DNA of 64,000 nt from Streptomyces sp. NBC_00878. Its GTDB lineage: Bacteria; Actinomycetota; Actinomycetes; Streptomycetales; Streptomycetaceae. Shown here one piece after another: positions 48,778 to 58,333 of this stretch. A model generated the notes under the pieces. That model made no database searches, was not told the DNA's origin, and saw only the letters and a program-made list of their open reading frames with translations. Within the stretch, counting starts at the first letter, position 1. Each line of letters begins with the position of its first letter. The DNA lies in the NCBI RefSeq assembly GCF_026341515.1, contig NZ_JAPEOK010000001.1:1488001-1552000 (forward strand). The letters run 5' to 3'. A program made the translations under genes and the position numbers.

Positions 48778-50835
48778 ATGCACGTATCGGAAGGGTCGCC
48801 GCTTCATGGCCGGGACCCGCTGCTGCGTTCGCTCGTGCCCCGGCTCACCGGCCTGGCCTACGACGAGCACTCCCGTACGGTTCGGGAGCACCACGGCGAC
48901 CTGCCCGTGGTGCTGGTGACGGGACATCACGGCATGGGGCGCAGCGCCGTCCTCGAGGAACTGGCGGCACGCTACGCGGGCCGGCTGCCCCTCGCCCATG
49001 TCCGGGCCGTGGCAGCCGACTCCGGCGCGTTCCCGCTCGCCCCGGTCGACGGTACGGCTCCCACCGCCTCGACGCTCGTCGAGATCCTGACAGAACTGGT
49101 CTGCGGGCTCGCGCCCGAGCTGCGCCGAGGCTTCCCCGTCCTGGTGCCCGGCCTGTTCGCCGTCTCCGGCTGGAACCACGACAACGCCGATCAGCGGGAC
49201 GCGGCATGTCTCCGGTACGCCCGGCTGCTGCTCGCCTGCCGCCTCACCGGTGGGGACGAGAACGCGCTGCGGCATGCCTGGGCCACCGCGGTCGAAAGTC
49301 GGCTTGAGGGCGCCGACGCGCCCCAGAGCCGGGACGCGGTCACCGCGGCCGTGGTGGCGGAGTACGCCGGCCAGTACCGGGCGACCGCGGCTCAGGAGTG
49401 GTACCGGCACCGCTTTCCGCGGGGCGCGGAGGTGCACGACCCCCTGGTGCTGCTCGGTGAGTGGTTCCAGCAGGGCGGCGACTTCCGGCACGCGGCCGAG
49501 CAGAGCCTGATGGCCGCCTTCCTCCACGATGTCGCCGCCTCCTACGGCAGGCTGCAGCGGTGGAACCGTGAACCGTGGCCGCTCATCCTGCTGGACGACG
49601 TGCACCGCGCCGCGGGGAAGGACTTCCTCGAACTGCTCCTCGAACACCGTGCGATGCCCGAACGCCCCGACCGCGAGGAGCTCGTCGTCGTGGCCACCCG
49701 GCTCGGCGGCTTACCGGAGGACGCGTCCGCCGCGATCCGCCGCGGCCTCCCGGAGCTGGTGAGATCCTCCGGCTGGGAGCGCAGGGGCCTCCTCCCTTCC
49801 GCCGGGCTGCTCGCCGTCCCCCTCACCCCACTGAGCCGGGACGACATCCTGCCCCTGCTCGTACAGGACCGGCCCGCCCGACCGCTCCACCCTCAGCTGG
49901 CCACCGCCGTGCACTCCCTGACCGGTGGGCATCCCACGGTGGCCACCATGCTGTGCGCCGCGGTCCTGGCCGCCGCCGAGCAGGGCCGGGACGTGGGTCC
50001 GCGGAATCTCCTCGACCTGAGCACGAAGGACGGCCGTCCGGTCACCGAAGCGGTCCTTGAGCGGCTGCTTCCGGACCGCCGTCAGCGCGACCGGCTCACC
50101 GTGCTCTCGCTCGCCCGCGACAGCACCGCGGCGGAGGCACTGGCGGACCACCTGCGTCTCCAGGGCCCCGATCAGCTGCCCGCCAACTCAGCCACCGACT
50201 ACCTCGAAGAGCAGCAGTGGCAGCAACTCACCGACCCGGACGAGCCGTTGGTCACCGACCCGTTGCTGCGGACGCTGCTCGTACACGAGATGCGCCGTAC
50301 CTCTCGTGGCGGCGACGACGGCCGCGGCTGGCAGGAGATCCACCGTTTTCTGCAGTTGCATCATGCCCAGCGCGGCGAGAGCGGCGAGGCGGACGCGCTG
50401 CGGCACATGCTCGCGGCCGGGAACGCCGAGACGGTGGTGGCCACCCTGGCGGAGGAGTTCCAGTCGGAGCAGGACGAACAGGCCGCCGCGCACTGGCTGC
50501 TGTGCCTGCGGTACTCCGCCACGGCACCCACACCGCCCACCCCACCCGCCGGGGAGTGGACCGACGAACGGAAGCAGGTCGCACTCGGTGCGCACGATCG
50601 CCGGTACGCGAACCTGCACGAGATCGAGCGCTGCGTCAACCGGCTGCTGCACGCCCTGTGGCAGGTTTCCGAGCCGCACGCCGAGACGGACGCCGACCTG
50701 TGCAGGGCGGTCGGCGAAGAGCTCGCGTTCCTCTCACCGCGGCACCCGTCCTGGCACGCCGCCCTGGGCCAGGCCGCCCGCGGCTGGCCGACGGCGGCTC
50801 GGCAGAAGCGTCCCCTCCCCATACCTGGTCAGTGA
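48778..50835 (+). CDS. P-loop (STAND-like) ATPase paired with a membrane receptor
   Basis: The 685-residue product is taken from ATG 48778; a GTG at 48712 in frame would add 22 residues. Walker A is VLVTGHHGMGRSAVLEEL (about residues 45-60), Walker B is WPLILLDDVHR (about 266-276). The early HGRDPLLRSLVPRLTG and VPLTPLSRDDILPLL followed by LTGGHPTVATML match STAND/AAA-like logic. No membrane segment, DNA-binding or nuclease motif is seen. I do not recognise a named family. The next gene begins seven bases after its stop, so the ATPase likely works with that membrane-anchored binding protein, perhaps as its signal transducer. Confidence 0.82.
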   Translation: MHVSEGSPLHGRDPLLRSLVPRLTGLAYDEHSRTVREHHGDLPVVLVTGHHGMGRSAVLEELAARYAGRLPLAHVRAVAADSGAFPLAPVDGTAPTASTLVEILTELVCGLAPELRRGFPVLVPGLFAVSGWNHDNADQRDAACLRYARLLLACRLTGGDENALRHAWATAVESRLEGADAPQSRDAVTAAVVAEYAGQYRATAAQEWYRHRFPRGAEVHDPLVLLGEWFQQGGDFRHAAEQSLMAAFLHDVAASYGRLQRWNREPWPLILLDDVHRAAGKDFLELLLEHRAMPERPDREELVVVATRLGGLPEDASAAIRRGLPELVRSSGWERRGLLPSAGLLAVPLTPLSRDDILPLLVQDRPARPLHPQLATAVHSLTGGHPTVATMLCAAVLAAAEQGRDVGPRNLLDLSTKDGRPVTEAVLERLLPDRRQRDRLTVLSLARDSTAAEALADHLRLQGPDQLPANSATDYLEEQQWQQLTDPDEPLVTDPLLRTLLVHEMRRTSRGGDDGRGWQEIHRFLQLHHAQRGESGEADALRHMLAAGNAETVVATLAEEFQSEQDEQAAAHWLLCLRYSATAPTPPTPPAGEWTDERKQVALGAHDRRYANLHEIERCVNRLLHALWQVSEPHAETDADLCRAVGEELAFLSPRHPSWHAALGQAARGWPTAARQKRPLPIPGQ

Positions 50836-50841
50836 GGAAGC

Positions 50842-52425
50842 ATGCTCGTCCGTCTGTTCCGTCGTCATCCCCGCGAGTGGGGGCCGGTCGCATGGCTGGC
50901 CGCCCTCGGACTCGGTGCGCTGGTCGCCGTCGTGATCACCGTCATCGTCGGCGTCGCGCGGGGCCCCGGCAGGTGCGGTGACGAGCTCCAGGAGATCAAC
51001 GGAGACTGCGTGGGCGTCACCGCGGACGCCTTCGAGGCGGACCCGGGCATCGCGAGTCTCATCGACGCGGTGGCGAAGGAGAACGCCCGGGTGAAGAAGG
51101 GCTGGGAGTCCCCGCCGAGCGGCCCCAGGATCCCGTACGTGCGTATCGCGCTGATGATGCCCTTCACCTCGGACGAGCACAGCGCGATGACGACGGACAT
51201 GATCCGCCGCGGACTCGCCGGTGCGCTGGTCGCCCAGCAGCAGGCCAACCACTTCGGCGGACCGCGCTACCAGTTGCTGCTCGCACCTGACGGCCGGAAC
51301 CTCGACGCGTGGGAGCCCGTCGTCGCGCGGCTCGCCGAGTTCGCCGAGGACACCCGGGCGCCGCTGGTGGGCGTGACCGGCATACCGAGCAGCACAGGCG
51401 AGACACGTAAGGCGATCGCCGCGCTCAGCAAGCATGAAATCCCCACCGTCGGCCCTGTCATCACCGCGGCCGACATGAATTCCCCGTACTTCTTCAAAAC
51501 CTCGCCCAACAACGAGGAGTTCGCTCGCGCCCTCAATCTCTATCTGAACGAGAAGCCGGAGCGGCGCAAGGGTTTCCTGGTCTGGGACAACCGCAAGGAC
51601 GACGTCTACTCGCAGAATCTGCGCAGCGTCTTCGAAAGGCATTTCGCCGGCGAGTACGACCTCACGAACCACAGCTCGAACTTCACCGGCTCGTCCGGAA
51701 CCGACGAGGGCATCCCCCAGCGGTTCACCGATGCCGTGCAGAAGATCTGCAACGAGCAGTCCGACACCGTTTTCTTCGCCGGCCGTGACCAGGACCTGCC
51801 CGCGTTCATCGAGCGCCTGGCCGAGGAGGGCCCCTGCGGGCGCACCACGAAAGTGCGCATCCTGAAGGTCGGCATCGGCCTGGAGCCCACCCTCACGACG
51901 GGCGCACTCACGCGAAGACTGGACGAGGCAGAGGCCATGATCGTCGACGCGTCCTCCGTCGATCCGGCCTGGTGGGCCGGGAAGAACAAGCCCGGGAAGG
52001 GGCTCGGCCCGTTCCTCGACCGCTTCGAGACGATCAAGAACCGGCACGAACTGGGTACCAAGCCTCTCGACGACGGCTATGCCGTCATGTACTACGACGC
52101 CTTCGCGCTGCTCACCGACGCCGTGGACCGCACGGTCGACGAGTTCGACAAGGACGGCGACCAGGCCTCGACCGCCCTGCGCATGCCCGGCAAGGACGAC
52201 GTGTACAACACCCTCATCCTCCCGAGCATCGCCGGCAACACGTGCAGCAACAACAACTGCCTGGTGGGCGCCGCGGGAACCTACGGCTTCGAGGGCCCGG
52301 ACAGGAACAACCAGTGGGCCGTGTGCAAACCGGTACCCGTCGTCGAGTACCCGGCCGGCCGTGAGAACTCGCTTCCCCTGTACCGCACCTACCGGAGCGG
52401 CTCCGAGAACGCCTGCCCGCGTTGA
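50842..52425 (+). CDS. Membrane-anchored type I periplasmic-binding (receptor-like) protein
   Basis: The 527-residue product starts at ATG 50842 with GTGAGGAAGC. A short basic N-terminus, one membrane span (residues about 16-40, LAALGLGALVAVVITVIVGV) and an outside domain give a type II topology rather than a lipoprotein. The domain resembles branched-chain amino acid-binding or ANF-receptor folds: IALMMPFTSDEHSAM, LAPDGRNLDAWEP, LVGVTGIPSSTGETRKAI, ISKH-like EIPTVGPVITA, and DDGYAVMYYDAFALLTDAV. Four or more Cys suggest disulfides. No permease or ABC ATPase is nearby, so sensing is more likely than transport. Confidence 0.85.
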   Translation: MLVRLFRRHPREWGPVAWLAALGLGALVAVVITVIVGVARGPGRCGDELQEINGDCVGVTADAFEADPGIASLIDAVAKENARVKKGWESPPSGPRIPYVRIALMMPFTSDEHSAMTTDMIRRGLAGALVAQQQANHFGGPRYQLLLAPDGRNLDAWEPVVARLAEFAEDTRAPLVGVTGIPSSTGETRKAIAALSKHEIPTVGPVITAADMNSPYFFKTSPNNEEFARALNLYLNEKPERRKGFLVWDNRKDDVYSQNLRSVFERHFAGEYDLTNHSSNFTGSSGTDEGIPQRFTDAVQKICNEQSDTVFFAGRDQDLPAFIERLAEEGPCGRTTKVRILKVGIGLEPTLTTGALTRRLDEAEAMIVDASSVDPAWWAGKNKPGKGLGPFLDRFETIKNRHELGTKPLDDGYAVMYYDAFALLTDAVDRTVDEFDKDGDQASTALRMPGKDDVYNTLILPSIAGNTCSNNNCLVGAAGTYGFEGPDRNNQWAVCKPVPVVEYPAGRENSLPLYRTYRSGSENACPR

Positions 52426-52438
52426 CGGGAACGAGTGT

Positions 52439-53845
52439 TCAATCGCGCAGCGAGTGCAGCATGGTGGCTATCTTCGCCGCGACCGTCTCGGCCGCGCCCT
52501 GGGCGTACGACGAGTCCATCGCCTCGTAGGTGATCCGGGCGTAGCTCTGTGCCTCGGCCATGTTCTTCGAGCCGCCTTCGAGCATCGACATGACGGCGGT
52601 GTGCGGGAACGGCGAGTGCTTCTTGATGGCCAGCGCGGTGTCGGTGGACAGCTCCGGTGCCACCCCCACGAACGCGCCGCTGCCGACCTGGAGGATCCAG
52701 ACCGGTACGTCGGCCGTGCCGGTCGGGGTGAAGTCGTACGTCGTCGCCGGTCCCGTCGGGTGTCCCATCGTCATCGTGTTGACCGTGACCGAGTCGGTCA
52801 GGAGGCGCAGCGTCGAGCCCGCGCCGCCGCCGGAGGTTCTGATCGTTTCGCTGACCCGGACCGCCTCGGTGCCGAGGCGCTCGCCCTGCACCGTGAGGAG
52901 CAGCCAGCCGGCGTCCCGGGCGTCGACCTGGGACCACTTCTTGTCCTTGTCGATGGTGTAGCGCTTCGACCTGAACGCCGGAGCCTGGTCGCCGCAGGAG
53001 CCGACCAGGAAGAACCCGACGACATCGCCGCCGTACTGCTTCTCCAGGTGTTGCACCGCCGCGCCCGCCAGGTCCGCGGTGATCGGCAGGTCGCCGTTGG
53101 CCATGACCGACTCCATCATGACCGAGGACTGGACGCCGTAGTTGATGAGGACGGCGATGGGGTTGCCGTCCAGGTCGTCGAGGCGGGTGACGCCCACGCT
53201 CTTGTCCGACGAGCCCGTCTCTCCGGTGCCGAGCCACCAGCCGTCGGCGGTACGGACGTCCCGGTTGACGTTGACGTCGCAGGTACCGGTGCCGAAGCCG
53301 GCCCGCGCGGACGTGAGTCCGTCGACCGCCGCCGCGATCGCGGTCGCGGCGGCCTTCGTGATCGCCCGCACCAACTGTGCCGCCCCCGTCGACGAACCGG
53401 ACGCCTGCACATGCGGGGCGGAGAACGTGTGCGTCACGGTCACGACGATGTCGGCCGTCGCCACGCCCGACGCCTCCGCGATGGTCGTCCTGATCGTGGC
53501 GATCGCCTCCGCGCTGATCGACGTCAGGTCCAGCACGACCAGGGCCACGCGGCGCGAGCCGTTCTCCAGGAGCAGGATCCGTACGTAGAGGTCGTCGTGG
53601 ACCGTGGTGAAGCCGTCGAGCGGGAGCAGCGAGGACGGGATGTCGATCGCCGCGCGGCCGGATCCCGCCTTCAGTAACGGCTTGGCGCCCGCGGCCCGCG
53701 CCGCCGCGGCGCTTCCAAGGACCGTGGCACTCCCGAGCGACGTGGCTGTCACCACCGCGGCGAGGGAGCCGTTCAGGAACGACCGCCGGTGCAGCGGGCT
53801 GCCGAGCCGAGTGTTCTCTTGCTCATTCTCATCCTTGGGAACCAC
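52439..53845 (-). CDS. Exported neutral ceramidase-like protein (TAT signal)
   Basis: The product is 468 residues from GTG 53845, which has AAGGAG six bases upstream and is better than the TTG at 53878. A twin-arginine signal HRRSFLNGSLAAVV lies near residue 20. The body resembles the neutral/alkaline non-lysosomal ceramidase fold: AGSGRAAIDIP, VHDDLYVRILLLENGSRRVALVVLDL, VTVTHTFSAPHVQ (metal His region, in place of ceramidase HTHSGP), and FFLVGSCGDQAP. It would act outside on an amide or ester; loss of the standard HTHSGP wording makes ceramidase activity unsure. Its stop is 13 bases from the convergent receptor gene. Confidence 0.82.
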   Translation of the reverse strand: MVPKDENEQENTRLGSPLHRRSFLNGSLAAVVTATSLGSATVLGSAAAARAAGAKPLLKAGSGRAAIDIPSSLLPLDGFTTVHDDLYVRILLLENGSRRVALVVLDLTSISAEAIATIRTTIAEASGVATADIVVTVTHTFSAPHVQASGSSTGAAQLVRAITKAAATAIAAAVDGLTSARAGFGTGTCDVNVNRDVRTADGWWLGTGETGSSDKSVGVTRLDDLDGNPIAVLINYGVQSSVMMESVMANGDLPITADLAGAAVQHLEKQYGGDVVGFFLVGSCGDQAPAFRSKRYTIDKDKKWSQVDARDAGWLLLTVQGERLGTEAVRVSETIRTSGGGAGSTLRLLTDSVTVNTMTMGHPTGPATTYDFTPTGTADVPVWILQVGSGAFVGVAPELSTDTALAIKKHSPFPHTAVMSMLEGGSKNMAEAQSYARITYEAMDSSYAQGAAETVAAKIATMLHSLRD

Positions 53846-54123
53846 AGCTTTCTCCTTCGCATTCAAGACGCGCGGCAAAAGTCAGAATTCTGCGAATTTT
53901 CGCCATCGCGATTGGCGCGCCAGGATCGTCACACCGGAAAATGTGGGCGTCAACAATTGCCGCACGTTATCTAAGGTTGCGCGCCGCGCATTCACGTACG
54001 CGACCAGGAAACCTTTGCGCAGCCTGTGAAAACAGGGCCGTTTCCTTGGAACGCTTCACAGCTTGGGGCGGAAGGGTGGCGGTCAGCAGCCCCGACCATC
54101 ACTCTCGAAGGAGCTCACCTTCC
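53846..54123. promoter_or_regulatory. Divergent promoter region, AT-richer than surroundings
   Basis: This 278-base gap between the ceramidase-like and esterase genes contains the least GC-rich DNA nearby (AGAATTCTGCGAATTTTCGC at 53884-53903). It includes a GAATT/AATTC inverted pair and CACGTTATCTAAGG near 53965, a possible -10 TATCTA. No gene seen. Confidence 0.45.
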
Positions 54124-55527
54124 ATGAACAGGCGTACCTTCATGGCCGCATCCGCGACTGCGACAGCCGGGACCCTGGCGGTGTTGGGCAGCGTGACCAC
54201 CGGTTCAGCCGCCGAGACGAGCGGGACGGGCGCGGAGGATGACCACGTACGGAGTGTCACCGCCGTCACGCAGGTCTTCGGCACCGGGCAGAAGCTGGTC
54301 GCCGTAGCGGTCGAGTACGACAGCGAGATCGACGGCTCGACGCTGTCGAAGTCGACGTTCACGGTCGCCGATCGCACCGTGACCAAGGTCTACGCGAACC
54401 GGACGGCCGACCTCGCGCAGCGGAGCAGGGACGGCCGGTACGTCATCGTCGAGCTGTCACCCGACGACACGGCGGCGGCCCTGTGGGTGACCAAGCAGGG
54501 CTCCGGCACCCCTTCCGACGGCGGTTCCGACGACGGCGGGTCGGCCGATGACAGCGGGTCCGGCGATGGCGGCGGGCCCGGGGCGGGGGGCCCGAAGGTC
54601 GGCGACACCACGCCGGGCGGAACCATCGTCGCGGCGAAGGCCACGCTGACCCAGACGGGCACCGTCACGACGACCCGTGGCCGCCGCTACGCCGCCGACG
54701 GCACGGCGCGGACCACCGACGCCGTGGTGAACCTGATCGTCGACGACTTCCAGCAGTTCTCGTTCACCGACCCCGCGACCGGACAGACCCTGAGGTACAA
54801 CCTGTTCGTCCCGAAGAACTACGACCGCCGCAAGAGCTACCCGATGGTGCTGTTCATGCACGACGCGAGCGTGGTCAACGTCGCGACGGAAGGCCCCCTG
54901 GTCCAGGGCCTCGGCGCCGTCTGCTGGGCGAGCCCGGCGGACCAGGCACGGCACGAGTCCTTCGTCCTGGCCCCCGAGTACGGCTCCGTGGTGATCGACG
55001 ACACCTACGAGCCGTCGACACTGTTCGAGGCCACCGCCAACCTCGTGCGGTCGGTGACTCGGCAGTACAGCATCGACCCGAACCGGCTCTACACGACCGG
55101 GCAGTCGATGGGAGCGATGATGTCGCTGGGCCTGAACATCAGGTACCCCGACCTGTTCGCGGCCGCGTTCATCGTCGCCGGCCAGTGGCCGGAGGCCCAG
55201 GCCGCGCCGCTGGCCAAGAAGAAGCTGTGGATCCTCGTCTCCGCGGACGACACCAAGGCGTACCCCGGCGAGCAGGCCATCACCGAGGTCATCCAGGACC
55301 AGGGCACGCAGGTCAGCACCGCCCTGTGGGACGGCCGGTCGACGGACGCCGAGTTCGCCGCGGCCGTCCGGAGCATGAAGGCCCAGCGGACCCCGGTGAA
55401 CTTCGCCGCCTTCGAGACCGGCACCGTCGTGCCGTCCGGCTCCACCACCAGCGCGCACATGGCCACCTGGCAGGTCGCCTACACGATCCCCGGCGTCCGG
55501 GACTGGATCATGCGCCAGTCCCTGTAG
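54124..55527 (+). CDS. Exported PHB depolymerase-like esterase with Ig-like N-terminal domain
   Basis: The 467-residue product starts at ATG 54124 after AAGGAGCTCACC. NRRTFMAASATATAGTLAVLG is a twin-arginine signal. Residues about 40-130 form the Ig-like esterase N-terminal domain (VTQVFGTGQKLVAVAVEYDSEIDG, VELSPDD), then a Gly/Ser/Asp linker. The alpha/beta hydrolase domain has LRYNLFVPKNYD, SYPMVLFMHDASV and the nucleophile elbow LYTTGQSMGAMMSLGL (GQSMG), with a C-terminal SAHMATWQVAY histidine. This is the architecture of EstA/PHB-type extracellular esterases. Divergent from the ceramidase-like gene, possibly co-regulated. Confidence 0.9.
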   Translation: MNRRTFMAASATATAGTLAVLGSVTTGSAAETSGTGAEDDHVRSVTAVTQVFGTGQKLVAVAVEYDSEIDGSTLSKSTFTVADRTVTKVYANRTADLAQRSRDGRYVIVELSPDDTAAALWVTKQGSGTPSDGGSDDGGSADDSGSGDGGGPGAGGPKVGDTTPGGTIVAAKATLTQTGTVTTTRGRRYAADGTARTTDAVVNLIVDDFQQFSFTDPATGQTLRYNLFVPKNYDRRKSYPMVLFMHDASVVNVATEGPLVQGLGAVCWASPADQARHESFVLAPEYGSVVIDDTYEPSTLFEATANLVRSVTRQYSIDPNRLYTTGQSMGAMMSLGLNIRYPDLFAAAFIVAGQWPEAQAAPLAKKKLWILVSADDTKAYPGEQAITEVIQDQGTQVSTALWDGRSTDAEFAAAVRSMKAQRTPVNFAAFETGTVVPSGSTTSAHMATWQVAYTIPGVRDWIMRQSL

Positions 55528-55710
55528 GCCACGCCAGTCCCTGTAGGCCACCCCACCAGGCCGCCCCTGTTGACCCCGGCCGCCGACCGGGCCGTACAGC
55601 AGGGTGCACTCGGCCCCGGCTGGCTTACACTCCACGCCAGGGGTCGGCCGTCCGGTCCCTATCCCGCGTCCTCGGGCCGGATTCGGGAAGGTCGGGGAGG
55701 GGAGAGGCGC

Positions 55711-56658
55711 ATGTCCTCGATCACGACACCGAGTGACGAGAACTCCGCGGCACGGCTGGAGTTCTGGCGTGACACCGTCAGCCGCAACTTCGTGCCCCTG
55801 GAGATCGTGCCCCGCCAAGGGCCCTATTTCCACGCACAGTTGCGCATCGCCCGGGTCGGCGCGGTCCAAGTGTCCGTCATCACCACACCGCCGCACACGG
55901 CTCGCACCCGGCGGCGGCCCGGTTCGGACGCGTCCGACCACGTCAAGGTCAGTCTGCAGCTGACCGGGCACTGTGTACTCACCCAGGGCGACCACCAAGC
56001 CGAGCTGAAACCAGGTGAGTTGGCGGTCTACGACACCCGTCACCCCTACACCCTCGACACCGACCGGCCCGGCCGCAGTCTGGCCCTGATGTTCCCCCGA
56101 GCCATGCTGCGGATGCCGGACCGCGACCTGGCGCGCGTGACGGCGACCTCGGTGTCGTGCCGCGACGGGCTGGGCACGGTGGTGCGCCCCTTCCTGCACG
56201 GACTCGCCCGCCAGGTCGACGAGTTGGAGTCGCTCGGCACGCCCCGGCTCGCCGACAACGTGGTCGATCTGGTGGGCACCCTCCTCGCGGAACACACGGG
56301 TGCCGACCGGACACCGCGGCATGACGACGGGCGGCAGGTGCTCACGCGGCGCATCCTCGCCTACATGGAACAGCGGCTCGCCGAACCGGAGTTGGGACCC
56401 GACCAGATCGCGGCCGCCCATCACATCTCCCGCCGCTACCTGTACAAGCTGCTCGCCGAACACGGGTACACCGTCTCGGGCTGGATCCGCGAACACCGTC
56501 TCGCCCGCTGCCGACGCGACCTCGCCGACCCGACACTGGTCCAGCTGCCGGTCGGCGCCATCGGCAGCCGCTGGGGCTTTCCCGGCCCGGCCCACTTCAG
56601 CCACGCCTTCAAGACGGCGTACGGCATCAGTCCGAGCGAGGCCCGCCCGGCACGATGA
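55711..56658 (+). CDS. AraC-family regulator (AraC-binding-like N-terminus)
   Basis: The 315-residue product starts at ATG 55711 with GGAGAGG upstream. The N-terminal domain (FWRDTVSRNFVPLEI, VKVSLQLTGHCVLTQGDHQAELKPGELAVYDTRHPY) is like the AraC_binding_2 domain of Streptomyces XylS-type activators. The C-terminal double HTH is ILAYMEQRLAEPELGPDQIAAAHHISRRYLYKLLAEHG and GAIGSRWGFPGPAHFSHAFKTAYGISPSE. It lies 81 bases before a GMC oxidoreductase gene in the same direction and probably controls it. Inducer unknown. Confidence 0.93.
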   Translation: MSSITTPSDENSAARLEFWRDTVSRNFVPLEIVPRQGPYFHAQLRIARVGAVQVSVITTPPHTARTRRRPGSDASDHVKVSLQLTGHCVLTQGDHQAELKPGELAVYDTRHPYTLDTDRPGRSLALMFPRAMLRMPDRDLARVTATSVSCRDGLGTVVRPFLHGLARQVDELESLGTPRLADNVVDLVGTLLAEHTGADRTPRHDDGRQVLTRRILAYMEQRLAEPELGPDQIAAAHHISRRYLYKLLAEHGYTVSGWIREHRLARCRRDLADPTLVQLPVGAIGSRWGFPGPAHFSHAFKTAYGISPSEARPAR

Positions 56659-56739
56659 CCGGGTTACCGTGCTCAGCTCGGCAACTCCCCGTGCACCGCC
56701 GTGAAAGCCCGTACGCCCACCGGGCGACACCCTTCGGCC

Positions 56740-58299
56740 ATGGAAGCCACGCAGAAGACTTACGACCACATCGTGGTGGGCGCCGGGTCCGCCGGCTGCG
56801 TCATCGCCCGCCGACTCGTGGACGCCGGCCGCAGCGTCCTGCTGATCGAGGCCGGCGGTCCGGACGACAACCCCGCCATCCACGACCCGGGACGCATGTG
56901 GGAGCTGTGGACCTCGCCCGAGGACTACGCCTACCTCACCGAGCCCCAGCAACACGCCGACGGCACCCGGGTGTTCTGGCCGCGGGGCAAGGTGCTCGGC
57001 GGGACCAGCGCCATCAACGCCATGATCTACGTACGGGGGCACCGGTCGGACTACGACGACTGGGTCACCCGGCACGGGGCCACCGGCTGGTCCTACGACG
57101 AGGTCCTGCCGTACTTCAAGCGTTCCGAGGACTTCGAGGACGGCCCCTCGCGGTACCACGGGGCGGGCGGCCCGATGCCGGTCACCCGTAACCACACGCC
57201 CAACCCGGTCTCCGTCGCCTTCATCGAGGCCTGCGAGCAGTACGGGATCCCGCACAACGACGACTGCAACGCCGAGGAGATCCTCGGTGTGAACCTCCTG
57301 CACCTCAACGTCCGTGACGGCAAGCGGGTCAGCGCCTGGACCGCCTTCGTACAGCCCGTGCTCGACAGCCCGCTCCTTACGGTGCTGACGGGCGCACCGG
57401 TGGCCCGGATCCTCATCGAGGGCGAGGGCGACGGCGGGCGCGAGGGCGGACGTGCCCGCGGAGTCGAGGTGATCAAGGACGGCCGGACCGCCTCCGTACG
57501 CTGCTCCGGCGACGTGGTCCTGTCCGGCGGCACCATCGGCTCCGCCCAACTGCTGCTGCTCAGCGGGATCGGCCCGGCCGACGAGCTGCGTGAGCTGGGC
57601 ATCGGCGTGGTCGCCGACCTGCCGGGGGTCGGTGCCAACCTGCACGATCACGCGCTCGCCCCGGTGGTGTACTCGTCGGCCCGCCCCGTACCGCCGGGCA
57701 CGTCCAACAAGATCGAGGCCCAGTACTTCGCGAAGACCGACCCCGCGCTGGCCGCCCCCGACCTGCAACCGGTGATGTCCCACGTGCCGCTGCCCGTCGT
57801 GGGTCAGGAGGTCCCGGAGGAAGGGCACGGCTACAGCATCGCCCCCGGCACGATCCGCACGCTCAGCCGCGGCCGGTTGTGGCTGCACTCCGCCGACCCC
57901 ACCCAGGCACCTGCCCTCGACCCCCGGTACTTCGCCGAGCCCTACGACCTCCAGGCGATGGTGACGGCGGTCAAGCAGGCCCGGGAGATCGGTGACCAGA
58001 AGGCGCTGGCCGACTGGCGTGCCCACGAGGTCGCGCCGGGCCCGGGGGTCGTCACCGCCGACGAGATCGCCTCGTACGTCAAGCGCAACCTGGCCAGCTA
58101 CCACCACCAGGTGGGCACCTGCCGCATGGGCACCGGTCCCGACGCGGTCGTGGACCCCCAACTGCGGGTCCACGGCGTGCCGGGCCTGCGCGTCGCGGAC
58201 GCCTCGGTCATGCCGGCCGTCCCGTCCGGCAACACCCACGCGCCCACCGTCATGATCGGCGAGCGCTGCGCCGACTTCCTCCTGACGGGCACCTCCTGA
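56740..58299 (+). CDS. GMC-family FAD oxidoreductase (choline dehydrogenase-like)
   Basis: The product is 519 residues from ATG 56740; an in-frame GTG at 56701 has no better ribosome site. The FAD fold is HIVVGAGSAGCVIARRLVDAG, followed by LIEAGGPD. GMC signature 1 is the PRGKVLGGTSAINAMIYVRG stretch; signature 2 is SGGTIGSAQLLLLSGIGP. The C-terminal catalytic His region is SYHHQVGTCRMG, then PSGNTHAPTVMIGE. Family members oxidise alcohols such as choline or long-chain alcohols. The upstream AraC gene is the likely regulator. A strong palindrome terminates the gene. Confidence 0.93.
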   Translation: MEATQKTYDHIVVGAGSAGCVIARRLVDAGRSVLLIEAGGPDDNPAIHDPGRMWELWTSPEDYAYLTEPQQHADGTRVFWPRGKVLGGTSAINAMIYVRGHRSDYDDWVTRHGATGWSYDEVLPYFKRSEDFEDGPSRYHGAGGPMPVTRNHTPNPVSVAFIEACEQYGIPHNDDCNAEEILGVNLLHLNVRDGKRVSAWTAFVQPVLDSPLLTVLTGAPVARILIEGEGDGGREGGRARGVEVIKDGRTASVRCSGDVVLSGGTIGSAQLLLLSGIGPADELRELGIGVVADLPGVGANLHDHALAPVVYSSARPVPPGTSNKIEAQYFAKTDPALAAPDLQPVMSHVPLPVVGQEVPEEGHGYSIAPGTIRTLSRGRLWLHSADPTQAPALDPRYFAEPYDLQAMVTAVKQAREIGDQKALADWRAHEVAPGPGVVTADEIASYVKRNLASYHHQVGTCRMGTGPDAVVDPQLRVHGVPGLRVADASVMPAVPSGNTHAPTVMIGERCADFLLTGTS

Positions 58300-58309
58300 C
58301 CACCGTCGC

Positions 58310-58333
58310 GCCCGGTGTCGTACGACACCGGGC
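58310..58333 (+). terminator. 24-bp perfect palindrome after the GMC gene
   Basis: GCCCGGTGTCG (58310-58320), TA, CGACACCGGGC (58323-58333) is fully self-complementary, 11 bases after the stop. Beyond it, up to 58607, no gene is seen; GGCTAACGCGCGCTTAACC near 58526 may belong to the promoter of the two-component genes. Confidence 0.75.
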
